Shown: positions 25,913 through 35,246, counted from the first letter of the stretch. The stretch: DNA of 60,362 nt from Sphaerochaeta sp. (GCA_016342655.1 JAEINL010000017.1:1-60362); one strand, 5' to 3'. Numbers and translations: made by a program. Notes: generated from the letters alone by a model not told the origin.

Positions 25913-26881
25913 TTAGAGAAAAAGCTCTGCTAGCGTGGGCAGCACGACCTTTGGCTCTGCCTCTGATCCCCCTATCAGAAGGAGTAGCTCCTTCGTTGCT
26001 CTCTTGTAGATCTCACCACTTTGGATATCCACACTTGCCAAAGGCCCACTGAAGAGCCTGTAGAAGGGGGAACCATCATACCCGATGCTAGGAAGGGCAC
26101 TCCTGCTCTTGAGCAACAATTCAAACAAGGTCAGGTCATTGACTGCCGCTATGCTGTCAATGACTCCATCCTGTGTCATTGTTGCCACCATTCCAAGGAT
26201 ATCAAGGATTGCCTCAGGCTTGCCTATATGGGTTTCCAGTATATGGGTATCAGGAAATAGGGAAAGGAACCCCTGGAGCCGCTGTTGGTGGGGAACCACA
26301 CTCTCTAGGTAGCCGGTGATATACAGGGGGCTCGTACAGAGCTGTCTCTTGAGAAATTGTGCCTGGAGAACTCCCCCATAATAATTGTCGGTCACCACCA
26401 CAGAAGCGGCAGCTTCTTTACTGAGGTGATGCGACAGTACGTAGGGTACTGTCAGATCTCTAAAAAGGGAGACTTCCTCCTCTGTATCGACATCATAGGC
26501 AAGGATTCCATCACAGTGACGCCCAAGTGTCTGCAATTCCATTTTTGTTCGTATCTTGTAAAACATCAGCTGCCAAGAGGTGTCCTTGATGGCCTCCTGC
26601 ACTCCCCTGATGCTTCGACCAAAGAACCAGTCAAAGCTTTCAAGATTCCCCCAATAGTAGGGTCTGCCCACTTTCTCCAGCTCTACAAAGGCAATGACTC
26701 CAGTCCCCCTACGTCTTAGCATTCCAGCTGTCTTGTTTGGGGTGTATCCAAGCTCTTGGGATGCATGCAGCACAGCCTCGCGTAAGGGTGGAGACACTGC
26801 TTCCGGACTGTTGAAGACTCTGGAAACTGTAGCGCTGCTGACCTTTGCCATCTTAGCCACCTGGTCTCGTGTTATCTGCAT
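25913..26881 (-). CDS. LacI-family transcriptional regulator
   Basis: A 322-residue repressor: helix-turn-helix VAKMAKVSSATVSRVFNSP at the N-terminus, then a periplasmic-binding-protein-like sugar domain. The start at 26881 follows GGGAGGCCCTT; an upstream ATG at 26905 has no such site and would add eight residues. It is divergent from galactokinase, with a palindromic operator between them, so it likely controls galactose use and its own gene. Confidence 0.9.
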   Translation of the reverse strand: MQITRDQVAKMAKVSSATVSRVFNSPEAVSPPLREAVLHASQELGYTPNKTAGMLRRRGTGVIAFVELEKVGRPYYWGNLESFDWFFGRSIRGVQEAIKDTSWQLMFYKIRTKMELQTLGRHCDGILAYDVDTEEEVSLFRDLTVPYVLSHHLSKEAAASVVVTDNYYGGVLQAQFLKRQLCTSPLYITGYLESVVPHQQRLQGFLSLFPDTHILETHIGKPEAILDILGMVATMTQDGVIDSIAAVNDLTLFELLLKSRSALPSIGYDGSPFYRLFSGPLASVDIQSGEIYKRATKELLLLIGGSEAEPKVVLPTLAELFL

Positions 26882-26924
26882 AAGGGCCTCCCAAAGAATT
26901 GACATGTACTAGTGGTTCCAGTAT

Positions 26925-26938
26925 TGTACACGTGTACA
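26925..26938. promoter_or_regulatory. LacI-type operator
   Basis: TGTACACGTGTACA, a perfect 14-bp palindrome with the central CG usual for LacI-family sites, 44 nt upstream of the LacI gene and 133 nt upstream of galactokinase. Confidence 0.7.
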
Positions 26939-27070
26939 TTTAACAAAGCAAGATTATGGCAATCATTATCCAACCCATTCCCAAGAGGGAATAGAAAAGT
27001 TTGTCCTACCTAGGGCCAAGAAAGCTGTGGTAGTATGACCTGATAGGAAGCATGTCAAAAGGAGAGCAGG

Positions 27071-28345
27071 ATGGCTACAATAGAGATGATTAGAGAGGGG
27101 CTGTTGCATGAGGCATATCCACACCTCTATGCAGGAGGCTACGACCAGAGTGATATGGACGCTCGTTACATCTCCCTGTTGAAGAGTCATACTGAGTTAT
27201 TCAAGACACAGGAGGCAAAGCTTTTCTCCACTGCAGGACGCAGTGAACTGGGGGGTAACCATACTGACCACAACCTGGGCAAGGTGCTTGCGGCAACCAT
27301 CAACCTCGATACCATTGCTGCAGTATCAGAAAGAGATGATAATCGTGTGTTGCTTATCAGCGAGGGCTATCCTCCTGTTGAGGTGGACCTCACATCGCTA
27401 GAGATGGTAGAAGCCGAAAAGAATACCACCGAAGCCCTGCTTCGGGGCATAGCCTTTTCCTTCAAGCAAAAAGGCATCGCCATCGGAGGCTGGCAGGCCA
27501 ATACGACGAGCCGTGTCCTCAAGGGATCAGGACTCTCCTCCTCTGCCGCCATTGAAATATTATGTGCCACCATCTTCAACCACCTGTTCAACGAGGACAG
27601 GCTATCCCCTATCGAGTTGGCCATCATCGGACAGTTCAGCGAGAACCAATACTTTGGCAAACCATCGGGCCTTATGGACCAGGTAGCCTGTGCCAACGGT
27701 GGAATTGTCAGCATAGACTTCAAGGATGCAAAAGATCCTGTTGTCACTCCTGTCCCCTTCTCCTTTGAACAACATGGCTACCACTTGGTCATTGTTGACA
27801 CAGGGGGCAACCATGCAGACCTCACCCCAGAGTATGCCTCCGTACCCAAGGAGATGCGCCAGGTTGCGCGTTACTTCAATAAGCAGAACCTTCGTGAAGT
27901 GGAGACTGAAACCTTTGTCGCCGCTTTGCCCCAATTGCGAAAAACCCTACATAATGACCGAGCCCTCTTGCGCGCCATTCACTTCTTTGGCGAGAATGAG
28001 CGGGTCTCGGACATGCTCTCAGCCCTTGAGAGAGAGGATATGCAAACCTATCTGCTTAAAGTCCGCTCTAGTGGAGAAAGCTCCTTCTGCTTCTTGCAGA
28101 ACCTCTACCCTTCCACCAATCCCCAGGAACAGGGCCTCAGCCTCGGTATTGCCATGACAAAGGAGGTACTTGGTGACAGTGCGACAGTACGTGTCCATGG
28201 AGGTGGGTTTGCAGGAACAATCCAGGCATATGTGCCTACCGATAAGCTTACCGTATTTTCTACCTATCTTGAATCTGTCTTCGGGAAAGGAGCTGTTACA
28301 GTGATCGCAGTGAGGGAGAGGGAGAGCTGTTGCATTGCTGACTGA
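27071..28345 (+). CDS. galK: Galactokinase
   Basis: A 424-residue GHMP kinase making galactose 1-phosphate from galactose and ATP. Sugar-binding motif GRSELGGNHTDHN near residue 57 and ATP loop KGSGLSSSAAIE near 150, plus the C-terminal HGGGFAGTIQAYV near 375. The GGNHTDHN form (in place of GEHTDYN) and the longer N-terminus match the clostridial type of galactokinase. AAGGAGAGCAGG precedes the ATG. Divergent from the LacI regulator; no galT or galE is adjacent. Confidence 0.88.
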   Translation: MATIEMIREGLLHEAYPHLYAGGYDQSDMDARYISLLKSHTELFKTQEAKLFSTAGRSELGGNHTDHNLGKVLAATINLDTIAAVSERDDNRVLLISEGYPPVEVDLTSLEMVEAEKNTTEALLRGIAFSFKQKGIAIGGWQANTTSRVLKGSGLSSSAAIEILCATIFNHLFNEDRLSPIELAIIGQFSENQYFGKPSGLMDQVACANGGIVSIDFKDAKDPVVTPVPFSFEQHGYHLVIVDTGGNHADLTPEYASVPKEMRQVARYFNKQNLREVETETFVAALPQLRKTLHNDRALLRAIHFFGENERVSDMLSALEREDMQTYLLKVRSSGESSFCFLQNLYPSTNPQEQGLSLGIAMTKEVLGDSATVRVHGGGFAGTIQAYVPTDKLTVFSTYLESVFGKGAVTVIAVRERESCCIAD

Positions 28346-28370
28346 CACCAAAAAAATACTTATGGTACTA

Positions 28371-28410
28371 CAATCAAGAGCCACCTTGGAAATAGGGTGG
28401 CTCTTGATTG
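28371..28410 (+). terminator. Rho-independent terminator after galK
   Basis: A perfect 15-bp stem (CAATCAAGAGCCACC and complement) with a 10-nt loop followed by TATTTTCCC. Confidence 0.85.
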
Positions 28411-28465
28411 TATTTTCCCTTGCATAAGGGAATTTCTGCAGTACAATTGGGCGTAGGAGATATGT

Positions 28466-29212
28466 ATGCTACTAAACGACAACATACTCAGGCAGTTCAG
28501 GGCCTCCTCTGCCTTGGAAACCATTGATGAGATTCATCTGGGGCTAGGCTACACCGCGCTGACCCTTACCAATGGGAGCTGTGGACTCTGCTATACACCC
28601 AAAGAAAAAAGTGGGTCCTGTACTGTATTCAAAGAAAGCACAGAATTTGAAGGTAGCCCTGCCATCCAACTGTTGGAAAGGATTCATGACGAGAATCCTC
28701 TGGTCCGCTGCCTGGCCATCGCCCTAGCAAATGCCCTTAACCATAGCTATGCCATGGGCTTGGACACTGATGACGGCGACGTCGTGGATGACCTGAAACT
28801 GAAGAAGGGCAGCAAAGTTGCCATGGTAGGGTACTTCGGTCCCATAATCACCCAGTTGGAAAAGCAGGGTATCGAGGTTCGTTCCTACGATATCGGAAAA
28901 GAAATAGGTGAAGAAAAAAGCTTCTACAGCTGGGCAAGAGCGGAAGCAGACGGCCTCATCCTGACAGCAACGAGCCTCATAACCAACAGTACTGAAGAGA
29001 TTTTTGAGAAGCTGGGCACCACAAGCCTGCCTTCAATCTTGATGGGACCATCTACGATCGCGTCCCCTAATCTTTACGACCATCTGGGCATACTATACTG
29101 TGCGGCAACAGTGACAACTGATGTACCGGGTATTCTCAAGGATATTCGCAACGGAAGGGGGACTCCCTACCTCCACCGACACTCCAGGAAGGTGAAGCTG
29201 AAGCTACTTTGA
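28466..29212 (+). CDS. DUF4213/DUF364 domain protein
   Basis: A 248-residue protein with the DUF4213 N-terminal region (IHLGLGYTALTLTNGSCGLCYTP) and the DUF364 Rossmann-like C-terminus (GSKVAMVGYFGPIITQLEKQ; LILTATSLITNSTEEIFEKL; ILMGPSTIASPNLYD). Relatives are linked to heavy-metal chelate or cofactor handling in anaerobes, but no reaction is proven. GTAGGAGATATGT holds the ribosome site. Stands alone behind the galK terminator. Confidence 0.8.
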   Translation: MLLNDNILRQFRASSALETIDEIHLGLGYTALTLTNGSCGLCYTPKEKSGSCTVFKESTEFEGSPAIQLLERIHDENPLVRCLAIALANALNHSYAMGLDTDDGDVVDDLKLKKGSKVAMVGYFGPIITQLEKQGIEVRSYDIGKEIGEEKSFYSWARAEADGLILTATSLITNSTEEIFEKLGTTSLPSILMGPSTIASPNLYDHLGILYCAATVTTDVPGILKDIRNGRGTPYLHRHSRKVKLKLL

Positions 29213-29317
29213 GTATGACGGACACTCAGTCACATCAGCGGTACTTGTATCGAAGGGTAACCACAGTTCTGATTTTTTTGTATAGTGATGCTTGGGAGCA
29301 AATGAAAGGACAGTCTT

Positions 29318-29692
29318 ATGCTTACACGCAATCGTTTATCACGTATTCTTGTCATCGTTGGTAGCATCTCTATGCTGATAGGCTCTTTGGACCCTCTGGA
29401 GGGGTCGGTTATCATTCTGGCCGGGAGCGCTCTTGTTGTATGGGGGACATACCTTGCCAAATGTCAACACCGTATTCTCGTGTACTGGATTTGGGTCTTC
29501 ATTCTGCTTGCATTGGGTTTTGCCATGATGTGGATGCTTTCAGCATTCGGGGGGATCGGAGGCTCTACAGGGCGCCCGATGTGGTGGGGGCTTATCGTCC
29601 TGCCCTATCCTGTTGGCTGGATCATGGGCATGACAAGCCTCATCGTCAGGTTGGTCAGATTCATCAGGACAAGGAAGCTCTCCGCACACTAG
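29318..29692 (+). CDS. Small integral membrane protein, function unknown
   Basis: 124 residues with four predicted membrane helices (ILVIVGSISMLIGSL, GSVIILAGSALVVWGTYLA, ILVYWIWVFILLALGFAMMW and a last one before MTSLIVRLVRFIRTRK). The basic C-terminal tail should face the cytoplasm. No catalytic motif. Ends 27 nt before the convergent threonine synthase. Confidence 0.7.
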   Translation: MLTRNRLSRILVIVGSISMLIGSLDPLEGSVIILAGSALVVWGTYLAKCQHRILVYWIWVFILLALGFAMMWMLSAFGGIGGSTGRPMWWGLIVLPYPVGWIMGMTSLIVRLVRFIRTRKLSAH

Positions 29693-29719
29693 GCTTACCC
29701 AGCAATCCCAAGAGCCTTG

Positions 29720-30991
29720 TCAGTCGGCAAAAAGCTCCCTATAGTCGCACCCTACACTGGTATACTCGCTTTTCTTGGCAAGCAGGGAAGCTAGGCCCTC
29801 AGGGACAGGGACAGAGCTTCCTATCAAGGGCTCCACCACTGCCTCAAACTTGGCAGGGTGGGCGGTAGAGACCACAATGGTATCATCCTGGAGGGGAAGG
29901 TCCCTACGCACTCTCTCAGCAGTTGCAGTATGAGGACAGATTACATAGCCCGTCTCCTCGTAGACCTCCCTGATGGTTTCTCTGATGGCATCATCGGAAA
30001 CAGAGGTGGCGCTGACCATCTTACGGAAGGTCTCGATATCATCATAGAGGTTGAAGAGCCTTTCCATGTTGCTAGGTGCGCCCACATCCATGGCGTTGGC
30101 CAGAGTGGCGATGCTCTGCCTTGGCTTGTACTCTCCCTCCTTGAGGTAGTCGGGGATGGTCTTGTTCGCATTGACTGCTAAGGTGATCCTCTCGATAGGG
30201 GCCCCCATGCTAAAGGCCCAGTAGGCACCACAGCTGTTGCCCACATTCCCGCTGGGAATGATGAAGGTCGGCTTGGTATCATAGGCTCCCTGGTACAGGT
30301 AGGACGCGTAGACATAGTAGACACTCTGGGGAAGCAACCGCCCCAAGTTAATGCTGTTGGCACTGCTGAGACCCCACTCTTTGGAGAGCTTGGTGTCCAT
30401 GAAGGCATCCTTGACCATCTTCTGGCAGTCATCAAAGGTTCCGTCAACCTCATAGGCCTTGATGTTACCACCCCAGCAGGTCAGCTGCTGTTGCTGGCGC
30501 TTGCTAACCCTACCCTTGGGGAAGAGCACCTTCACCTCGATGCCCTTGCGACCAGCAAAGGCCGAGGCAACAGCCCCTCCTGTGTCGCCGCTGGTGGCGA
30601 CCAGGATAGTGAGTTTCCTTGGTTGCTTCTCCAAGAGCTTCTCCATTGCGGAGGCTAGAAAGCGTGCACCAAAGTCCTTGAATGCAGCAGTTGGCCCATG
30701 GAAGAGCTCCAGGACCATCTGTTTATCGTGAAGCTTTACCAGAGGCACGGGAAAGTTGAAGGCATCGATGCAGATTTCTGCCAGGTCATTCTTGAGTATA
30801 TCGTCTTCGAAAAAAGGGGTGAGTATCTCAAAGGCGAGTTCAGGGTAGGAGGATATCTCATGGATGTTTATGAGTCCTAGCGAGGGGAAGAACTCGGGGA
30901 CATAGAGCCCTCCATCGGGGGCGAGCCCCTGCAGTATCGCTTCGCTGGCTGTGACCTGCTCTGATGCGTTCCGTGTTGAGACAAACTTCAT
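29720..30991 (-). CDS. thrC: Threonine synthase
   Basis: A 423-residue PLP enzyme converting O-phosphohomoserine to threonine. The PLP lysine is in HGPTAAFKDFGARFLA near residue 107; the phosphate loop is ATSGDTGGAVASAF near 130 and the later motif IPSGNVGNSCGAYW near 240. It lies 9 nt downstream of the ThrA-type gene in the same direction, one operon. No homoserine kinase gene is next to it. Confidence 0.95.
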   Translation of the reverse strand: MKFVSTRNASEQVTASEAILQGLAPDGGLYVPEFFPSLGLINIHEISSYPELAFEILTPFFEDDILKNDLAEICIDAFNFPVPLVKLHDKQMVLELFHGPTAAFKDFGARFLASAMEKLLEKQPRKLTILVATSGDTGGAVASAFAGRKGIEVKVLFPKGRVSKRQQQQLTCWGGNIKAYEVDGTFDDCQKMVKDAFMDTKLSKEWGLSSANSINLGRLLPQSVYYVYASYLYQGAYDTKPTFIIPSGNVGNSCGAYWAFSMGAPIERITLAVNANKTIPDYLKEGEYKPRQSIATLANAMDVGAPSNMERLFNLYDDIETFRKMVSATSVSDDAIRETIREVYEETGYVICPHTATAERVRRDLPLQDDTIVVSTAHPAKFEAVVEPLIGSSVPVPEGLASLLAKKSEYTSVGCDYRELFAD

Positions 30992-31000
30992 GAAAACCTC

Positions 31001-33400
31001 CTAAATTCTGGCACCGAGGTAGGCTGCCAGTCGCAAGATATCAGAGAATACTCCACCTGCAGTTACTGCCCGCCCCGCCCCCGGGCCCTTGATAACCAAG
31101 GGTTGACTCAAATAGCGGTCAGTGGTGAAGCAGATGACGTTGTCAGTTCCTGTAGCCTGGGCAAATGCATGGGTCAGGGGGAAACTAAGCAGTGAGGCAC
31201 TACAGTTGCCATCCTTGTCCACGATGCCCACATACCGAAGCTTCTCACCCTTTGCCTGGGCTTGGGTGTACAATTCCTTGATAGGAGCATCCATATCCTC
31301 AAGCCTTTCGAGGAATTCTGGTAAGCTCAGGCCTTGCAGATGTTCAGGAACCAAGCTCTGGATGGGGATGTCCTTTACCTCAACCTTGTAGCCAAGCTCT
31401 CTTGCAAGGATGACGCTCTTACGACCGACATCCATACCAGAGAGGTCATCACGGGGGTCAGGTTCAGTATAGCCCATCTCCTTGGCCTCCCGTACCAATG
31501 TGCTGAAAGGCACTGATCCATCATACTGGTTGAAGAGCCAGGCAAGGGTGCCACTTACTATACCTTCAATGCGATGGATCCTATCTCCTGTCTGCACAAG
31601 GTCCTTCAGGGTGCAGATGACAGGCAAGCCGGCCCCTACTGTAGTCTCGTACAGGAAGCGCCTGCCTGTGCGCAGACACGTCTCAAACAGGGACTGGTAA
31701 TACGGATAAGGCTCTGTTCCTGCTTTCTTGTTCGGGGTAATGACATGAATCCCCCCTTCAAGCCAGGTGACATACTCCTGTGCGAGAGCACGGCTGGTGG
31801 TGCAGTCGACGATGAGGGAATGAGGGAAGTAGGTCGCCCCAATATGTTTGGCGAACTTCTTGATGTCCAAGGGTTCTGCCTCAGTTGCTAGCTGTTCTCT
31901 CCAGGTGGCAAGGTCAATGCCATCCTGATGGAGGACCATGGTCTTTGAATTTGCTATCCCACGAATATGGATATCGAGGCCAAACTGTTCCTTCAGCCTG
32001 AGTGTTTCACTGGCTATCTGGTCAAGTAGGGTCCCCCCGATATTGCCGGGTCCGAAAATTCCAACAGAGAGGGCTTGCTTGGAGAGGAAGAAGCGAGCAT
32101 GCAAGGCTCGCAAAGCCTTCTTGGAGTCTTTTGCCTTGATAACTGCACTGATATTGGTTTCACTGGAACCCTGGGCAATGGCTATGACATTTACTCCCGC
32201 CTTGCCTAGGGAAGAGAAAAATTTCCCGGCGACCCCTGCTTGGCCGGTCATCTGCGCACCAACTGCTGCAAGGATGACACACTCGCCTTCCGCCTCGATG
32301 CTGTTGATCAGACGGTCGTGCAACTCGTGTGCAAAGGCCTCCCTTGCGGTAAGGCAGGCAAGGTCCTTCTGGGACTCGGGCACTGCAAAACAGATAGAGT
32401 ACTCGCTCGATGCCTGGCTGATGAGAATAACTGAGATGGAAGCCTTTCGCATGGCGCTGAAAAGTCGCCCTGCTATGCCTATTACCCCACTCATACCAGC
32501 CCCTTCGACGTTGATGAGGGCCACATCACTAATGGTGCTGAACCCTTTCACTCTATTGGGTGAACCGTTGAGGCCTTGTCTTGAGATGACACTACCCTCT
32601 GCTGTGATATCACCCCACCACTTCAGCTGCACGTCTATGGAGGCATTCATTGCAGGCAGGAGCGCCTGGGGATGGACGATAGGGGCACCAAAGAAAGAAA
32701 GCTCGGTGGCTTCAGAGTAGGAAAGAGAGGGTATGACCAGTGATGAAGGGACCTCTGTTATATCAGCGTTTCTGAGTAGGGAAATTGTATTCCAGAAGGT
32801 GACTCCGCATGAACCGAGCTGGGACCCAAGCAAGGCGGCAGCATATTCGCTGACACCCTCATGAGGGTCACTCTTCTCAGCCTGTGGCAATTTCCCATAT
32901 ATAAAGAGGGATTGGGCTTTGATCTCTGTCATCTGCATGGCCGCGGGGAAGTCAAGCAGGTCCGAGGTAATGCCGGAGGAAGCAAAAAAATGGCAACAGA
33001 TGTCAGCGACCCACGAGCCAAGCACCTTGTCGATATACTGTTGGGAACCGAGGGAGATGTCCTCAACAAGCCATACGGCACGCAACAGGTCTTCCATCTC
33101 AGAAAAACCCTGTTTTATGCGTTGGAGCACCTTCTCTCCTGCAAGGGGAGAGAGCAGGTTCTCAATGAGATCTGTCCAGAGAGAGAAGGTCCTTTCCAGT
33201 TCAGACCAGAGTCTCTCGTCATGACCCTGGGCGTGGACTAGAAGGGTCCCCAAAGCCAAGGAAGGATCTCTCAAGGGAGCGATGACAAAAACCTGATGGC
33301 TTTCTTTCTGTGTCCTAAAAATCCTGACAAGCTTTTCACAACCACGTGCTGAGACCAAATTTGAGCCTTCAACAGCATGTATTCTGATAGTATTCACCAA
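31001..33400 (-). CDS. thrA: Aspartokinase/homoserine dehydrogenase fusion, kinase half degenerate
   Basis: A 799-residue ThrA-type protein. The C-terminal homoserine dehydrogenase is intact: NAD site VGIFGPGNIGGTLLDQ near 449, HVITPNKKAG, TTVGAGLPVICTLKDL and the catalytic region DPRDDLSGMDVGRKSVILA. Both ACT domains are present (GMSGVIGIAGRLFSAMRKAS; GQAGVAGKFFSSLGKAGVN). In the N-terminal third the kinase signatures are missing: KFGGTS is replaced by HAVEGSN, GRNGSDYSA by HEGVSEYAA, and TDVDGVYTADPR by NTISLLRNADI. The ATP and aspartate sites therefore look dead, and the half may serve only in assembly and threonine feedback. Upstream of thrC. Confidence 0.88.
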   Translation of the reverse strand: MVNTIRIHAVEGSNLVSARGCEKLVRIFRTQKESHQVFVIAPLRDPSLALGTLLVHAQGHDERLWSELERTFSLWTDLIENLLSPLAGEKVLQRIKQGFSEMEDLLRAVWLVEDISLGSQQYIDKVLGSWVADICCHFFASSGITSDLLDFPAAMQMTEIKAQSLFIYGKLPQAEKSDPHEGVSEYAAALLGSQLGSCGVTFWNTISLLRNADITEVPSSLVIPSLSYSEATELSFFGAPIVHPQALLPAMNASIDVQLKWWGDITAEGSVISRQGLNGSPNRVKGFSTISDVALINVEGAGMSGVIGIAGRLFSAMRKASISVILISQASSEYSICFAVPESQKDLACLTAREAFAHELHDRLINSIEAEGECVILAAVGAQMTGQAGVAGKFFSSLGKAGVNVIAIAQGSSETNISAVIKAKDSKKALRALHARFFLSKQALSVGIFGPGNIGGTLLDQIASETLRLKEQFGLDIHIRGIANSKTMVLHQDGIDLATWREQLATEAEPLDIKKFAKHIGATYFPHSLIVDCTTSRALAQEYVTWLEGGIHVITPNKKAGTEPYPYYQSLFETCLRTGRRFLYETTVGAGLPVICTLKDLVQTGDRIHRIEGIVSGTLAWLFNQYDGSVPFSTLVREAKEMGYTEPDPRDDLSGMDVGRKSVILARELGYKVEVKDIPIQSLVPEHLQGLSLPEFLERLEDMDAPIKELYTQAQAKGEKLRYVGIVDKDGNCSASLLSFPLTHAFAQATGTDNVICFTTDRYLSQPLVIKGPGAGRAVTAGGVFSDILRLAAYLGARI

Positions 33401-33511
33401 AAGAGCCCTCCCATAGCATGTACCTTATCGGAGAAGCGTAAAAAAAACTACTGTCCTTGGCATTGCCCAGAAGCGTTTATGCTCTTCTCCCCCGTCCTAA
33501 TTTTCTGAACC

Positions 33512-33673
33512 AGAGAATGAAAGGTATCAATACCCCAGGACAAGCCCTGGAAAGAGGAGGCGTTGCCTCTTTTTCCGCCCCAAGGGGCTCACGTATCTCA
33601 CCTTGCTTTCCCGGCACTCGCTCGGTAATGGAAGCATGGTAATGCTTCCGCTACTCTCGCTTCGTTGGGGAAT
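33512..33673. repeat. 162-bp dispersed repeat, copy A
   Basis: Matches 37654-37815 over its whole length with 8 substitutions and no gap (95 percent). It contains several small inverted repeats, for example GGAAGCAT/ATGCTTCC around 33629 and CCCCAAGGGG near 33581. No transposase is encoded. It lies between the ThrA gene and the L28 terminator. Confidence 0.85.
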
Positions 33674-33693
33674 CATTGTAGCAGGTACGAAAA

Positions 33694-33713
33694 AAGAGCC
33701 CCTCAGGGCTCTT
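33694..33713 (-). terminator. Terminator of rpmB
   Basis: AAGAGCCC/GGGCTCTT with a 4-nt loop, followed on the reverse strand by TTTTTT, 27 nt after the L28 stop. Confidence 0.85.
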
Positions 33714-33739
33714 CATTTTCGAGTAACGTACACTTACAG

Positions 33740-33970
33740 TTATACGATTTTCTCGACCTTTCCGCTCCTAAGGCAACGAGTACAGATCTTGATAGTACGA
33801 GGCGTACCCTTGATCAAAGTCTTGACTGTCACAAGATTGGGGCGGAATGTGCGTTTTGTGGTTACGCCAATGTGTTGGCCTACGCCGCCTTTCTTCTTGG
33901 CCTGACCTTTTCTTGGAACACTATTTCCTGCAATCGTTCCTTTTCCGCAAATCTCACATCTACGAGCCAT
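33740..33970 (-). CDS. rpmB: 50S ribosomal protein L28
   Basis: A 76-residue ribosomal protein: MARRCEICGKGTIAGNSV at the N-terminus and TKRTFRPNLVTVKTLIKGT in the core, with CXXC pairs (CEIC near residue 5 and CTRC near 67) that make a zinc ribbon, the zinc-binding form of L28. The start at 33970 (MARRCEI) is standard; an upstream in-frame ATG at 33991 adds only MDKVDIA. It is a single-gene unit. Confidence 0.95.
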   Translation of the reverse strand: MARRCEICGKGTIAGNSVPRKGQAKKKGGVGQHIGVTTKRTFRPNLVTVKTLIKGTPRTIKICTRCLRSGKVEKIV

Positions 33971-34039
33971 AGCAATATCCACCTTATCCAAATAAATTCA
34001 TTCGTTGGCCGAAATGAGGCCTGTTAAAGTCAAGGCTAC

Positions 34040-34081
34040 CCTTGCACGGGCAACGGCTTACCCGTGAGCATAATTGCAAGG
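34040..34081 (-). ncRNA. Structured leader candidate upstream of rpmB
   Basis: Nested inverted repeats: CCTTGCA/TGCAAGG outside and CACGGG/CCCGTG inside. It lies 70-111 nt before the L28 start, where a ribosomal-protein leader would sit. It matches no known leader that I recognise. Confidence 0.35.
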
Positions 34082-34207
34082 TTATTGCGATTAGGACTTC
34101 AACCTTAGCCAAATTACCAGATAATGACTTTTGTGTAAAGACAAAGGACCCATCTTTTATTACTTTTCGGCCTTGAAGAGGCTCAAGTTTGTCAGTATGC
34201 TCTAAAT

Positions 34208-34654
34208 ATGTCAACCTATTATGCACTGTTGCTTCCCCAACATATGAGGCTCAAGATCCAAGAGGTCCGTAGGGCCCTCTTCTTTGCAAGTGGGGATAGC
34301 TCTTTCAGAGCCCAAGAAAGTTGGATCCTGCTGGGAAAGACAGAGGACACCACCCTCTCCAAACAAGTGACCTGCCCCCCTATGCCCCTAACAGTACAGG
34401 GGACAACCGTATACTCTGAAAACACTCTTTTCTTTCCTGTAGAACAACATGAACTAGATAAAATCAGGGGTGAACTAGGGGTAAGCCATCCTTACAGCGG
34501 CATCTATCTGGGAAAGGTGAAGATGGAAGCTGCAGTGCAGCTACCTCCCCTCACAAACCTTCGCCTCGCCCTTGTAGAGATACAGAAGCGAGGTGATATC
34601 ACCCTTTGGAGGACGCTTGCAGAAAAGCGGCTGCAGAAGGACAAAGCTCTCTGA
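34208..34654 (+). CDS. Hypothetical protein
   Basis: 148 residues beginning MSTYYALLLPQHMRLKIQEV, with a mixed alpha/beta pattern. The opening recalls 2H phosphoesterase (LigT) proteins, but the paired H-x-T/S motifs are absent, so no activity is claimed. Its last 56 bp overlap the convergent endonuclease III gene, which may make the two antagonistic at the RNA level. The ribosome site is weak. Confidence 0.5.
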   Translation: MSTYYALLLPQHMRLKIQEVRRALFFASGDSSFRAQESWILLGKTEDTTLSKQVTCPPMPLTVQGTTVYSENTLFFPVEQHELDKIRGELGVSHPYSGIYLGKVKMEAAVQLPPLTNLRLALVEIQKRGDITLWRTLAEKRLQKDKAL

Positions 34655-35246
34655 GCTGACACTCCTCACAGAGAGGCTTCTTGGCATGGCAGACAGTCCT
34701 GCCAAACATGTTTGCAGTCATTGAAAACCTGTAGTGCTTAGTCTCTTCAAGAAGAAGAGCAACTTGCTTCTCAATCTTTTTAGGATCCTTGGAATCGACG
34801 AGCCCCAGACGCTGGATAACCCTACCAAAATGGGTATCCACAATGATGGCAGGCTTGCCATAGATATCTCCAAGCACACAGCTCGCTGTCTTGCGCCCTA
34901 CTCCAGGAAGCTTGACCAGCTCCTCCATCGTGGAGGGAATTTCCTTATCTACCAAGGCCTGGGCACAGGCCTTGATATTCTTGGCCTTCATTCGGTAGAA
35001 ACCGGTTGGGAAGATAATCTCCTCCACCTCTTTCAGGGAAGAAGAGGCAAGAGCCTCAACGGTGGGGAAGCGTTCAAACAGTGGTCCTGTCACTATGTTG
35101 ACGATCCTATCAGTAGTCTGGGCTGAGAGGATGACACTTATCATAAATCTGAAAGGGTCGCGTTGTTCCAAGAATTGGATATGAGAAGGAAGCAGTTCGT
35201 CCAGTATCGCATAGACCATTTCTGCCTTTTGTTGTAATTTTGTCAT
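34599..35246 (-). CDS. nth: Endonuclease III
   Basis: A 215-residue base-excision repair glycosylase/AP lyase for oxidised pyrimidines. Helix-hairpin-helix LPGVGRKTA near residue 114 with the catalytic lysine, catalytic Asp in VDTHFGR near 138, and the 4Fe-4S cluster cysteines C-x6-C-x2-C-x5-C (CHAKKPLCEECQLRELC) near 187-203. All key residues are present. Start at 35246 (MTKLQQK) behind AGGGGTAGT. Confidence 0.95.
   Translation of the reverse strand: MTKLQQKAEMVYAILDELLPSHIQFLEQRDPFRFMISVILSAQTTDRIVNIVTGPLFERFPTVEALASSSLKEVEEIIFPTGFYRMKAKNIKACAQALVDKEIPSTMEELVKLPGVGRKTASCVLGDIYGKPAIIVDTHFGRVIQRLGLVDSKDPKKIEKQVALLLEETKHYRFSMTANMFGRTVCHAKKPLCEECQLRELCPSAAAFLQASSKG

Noticed and set aside
33457-33700. 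Open frame MKGINTPGQALERGGVASFS shared by both copies of the 162-bp repeat
   Set aside because: It follows the repeat, has no ribosome site, runs through hairpins, and its two copies end differently; it is a by-product of the repeat.
33984-34226. 80-residue reverse frame upstream of rpmB
   Set aside because: Overlaps the start of the 34208 gene and the nested hairpin; no ribosome site and no recognisable protein pattern.
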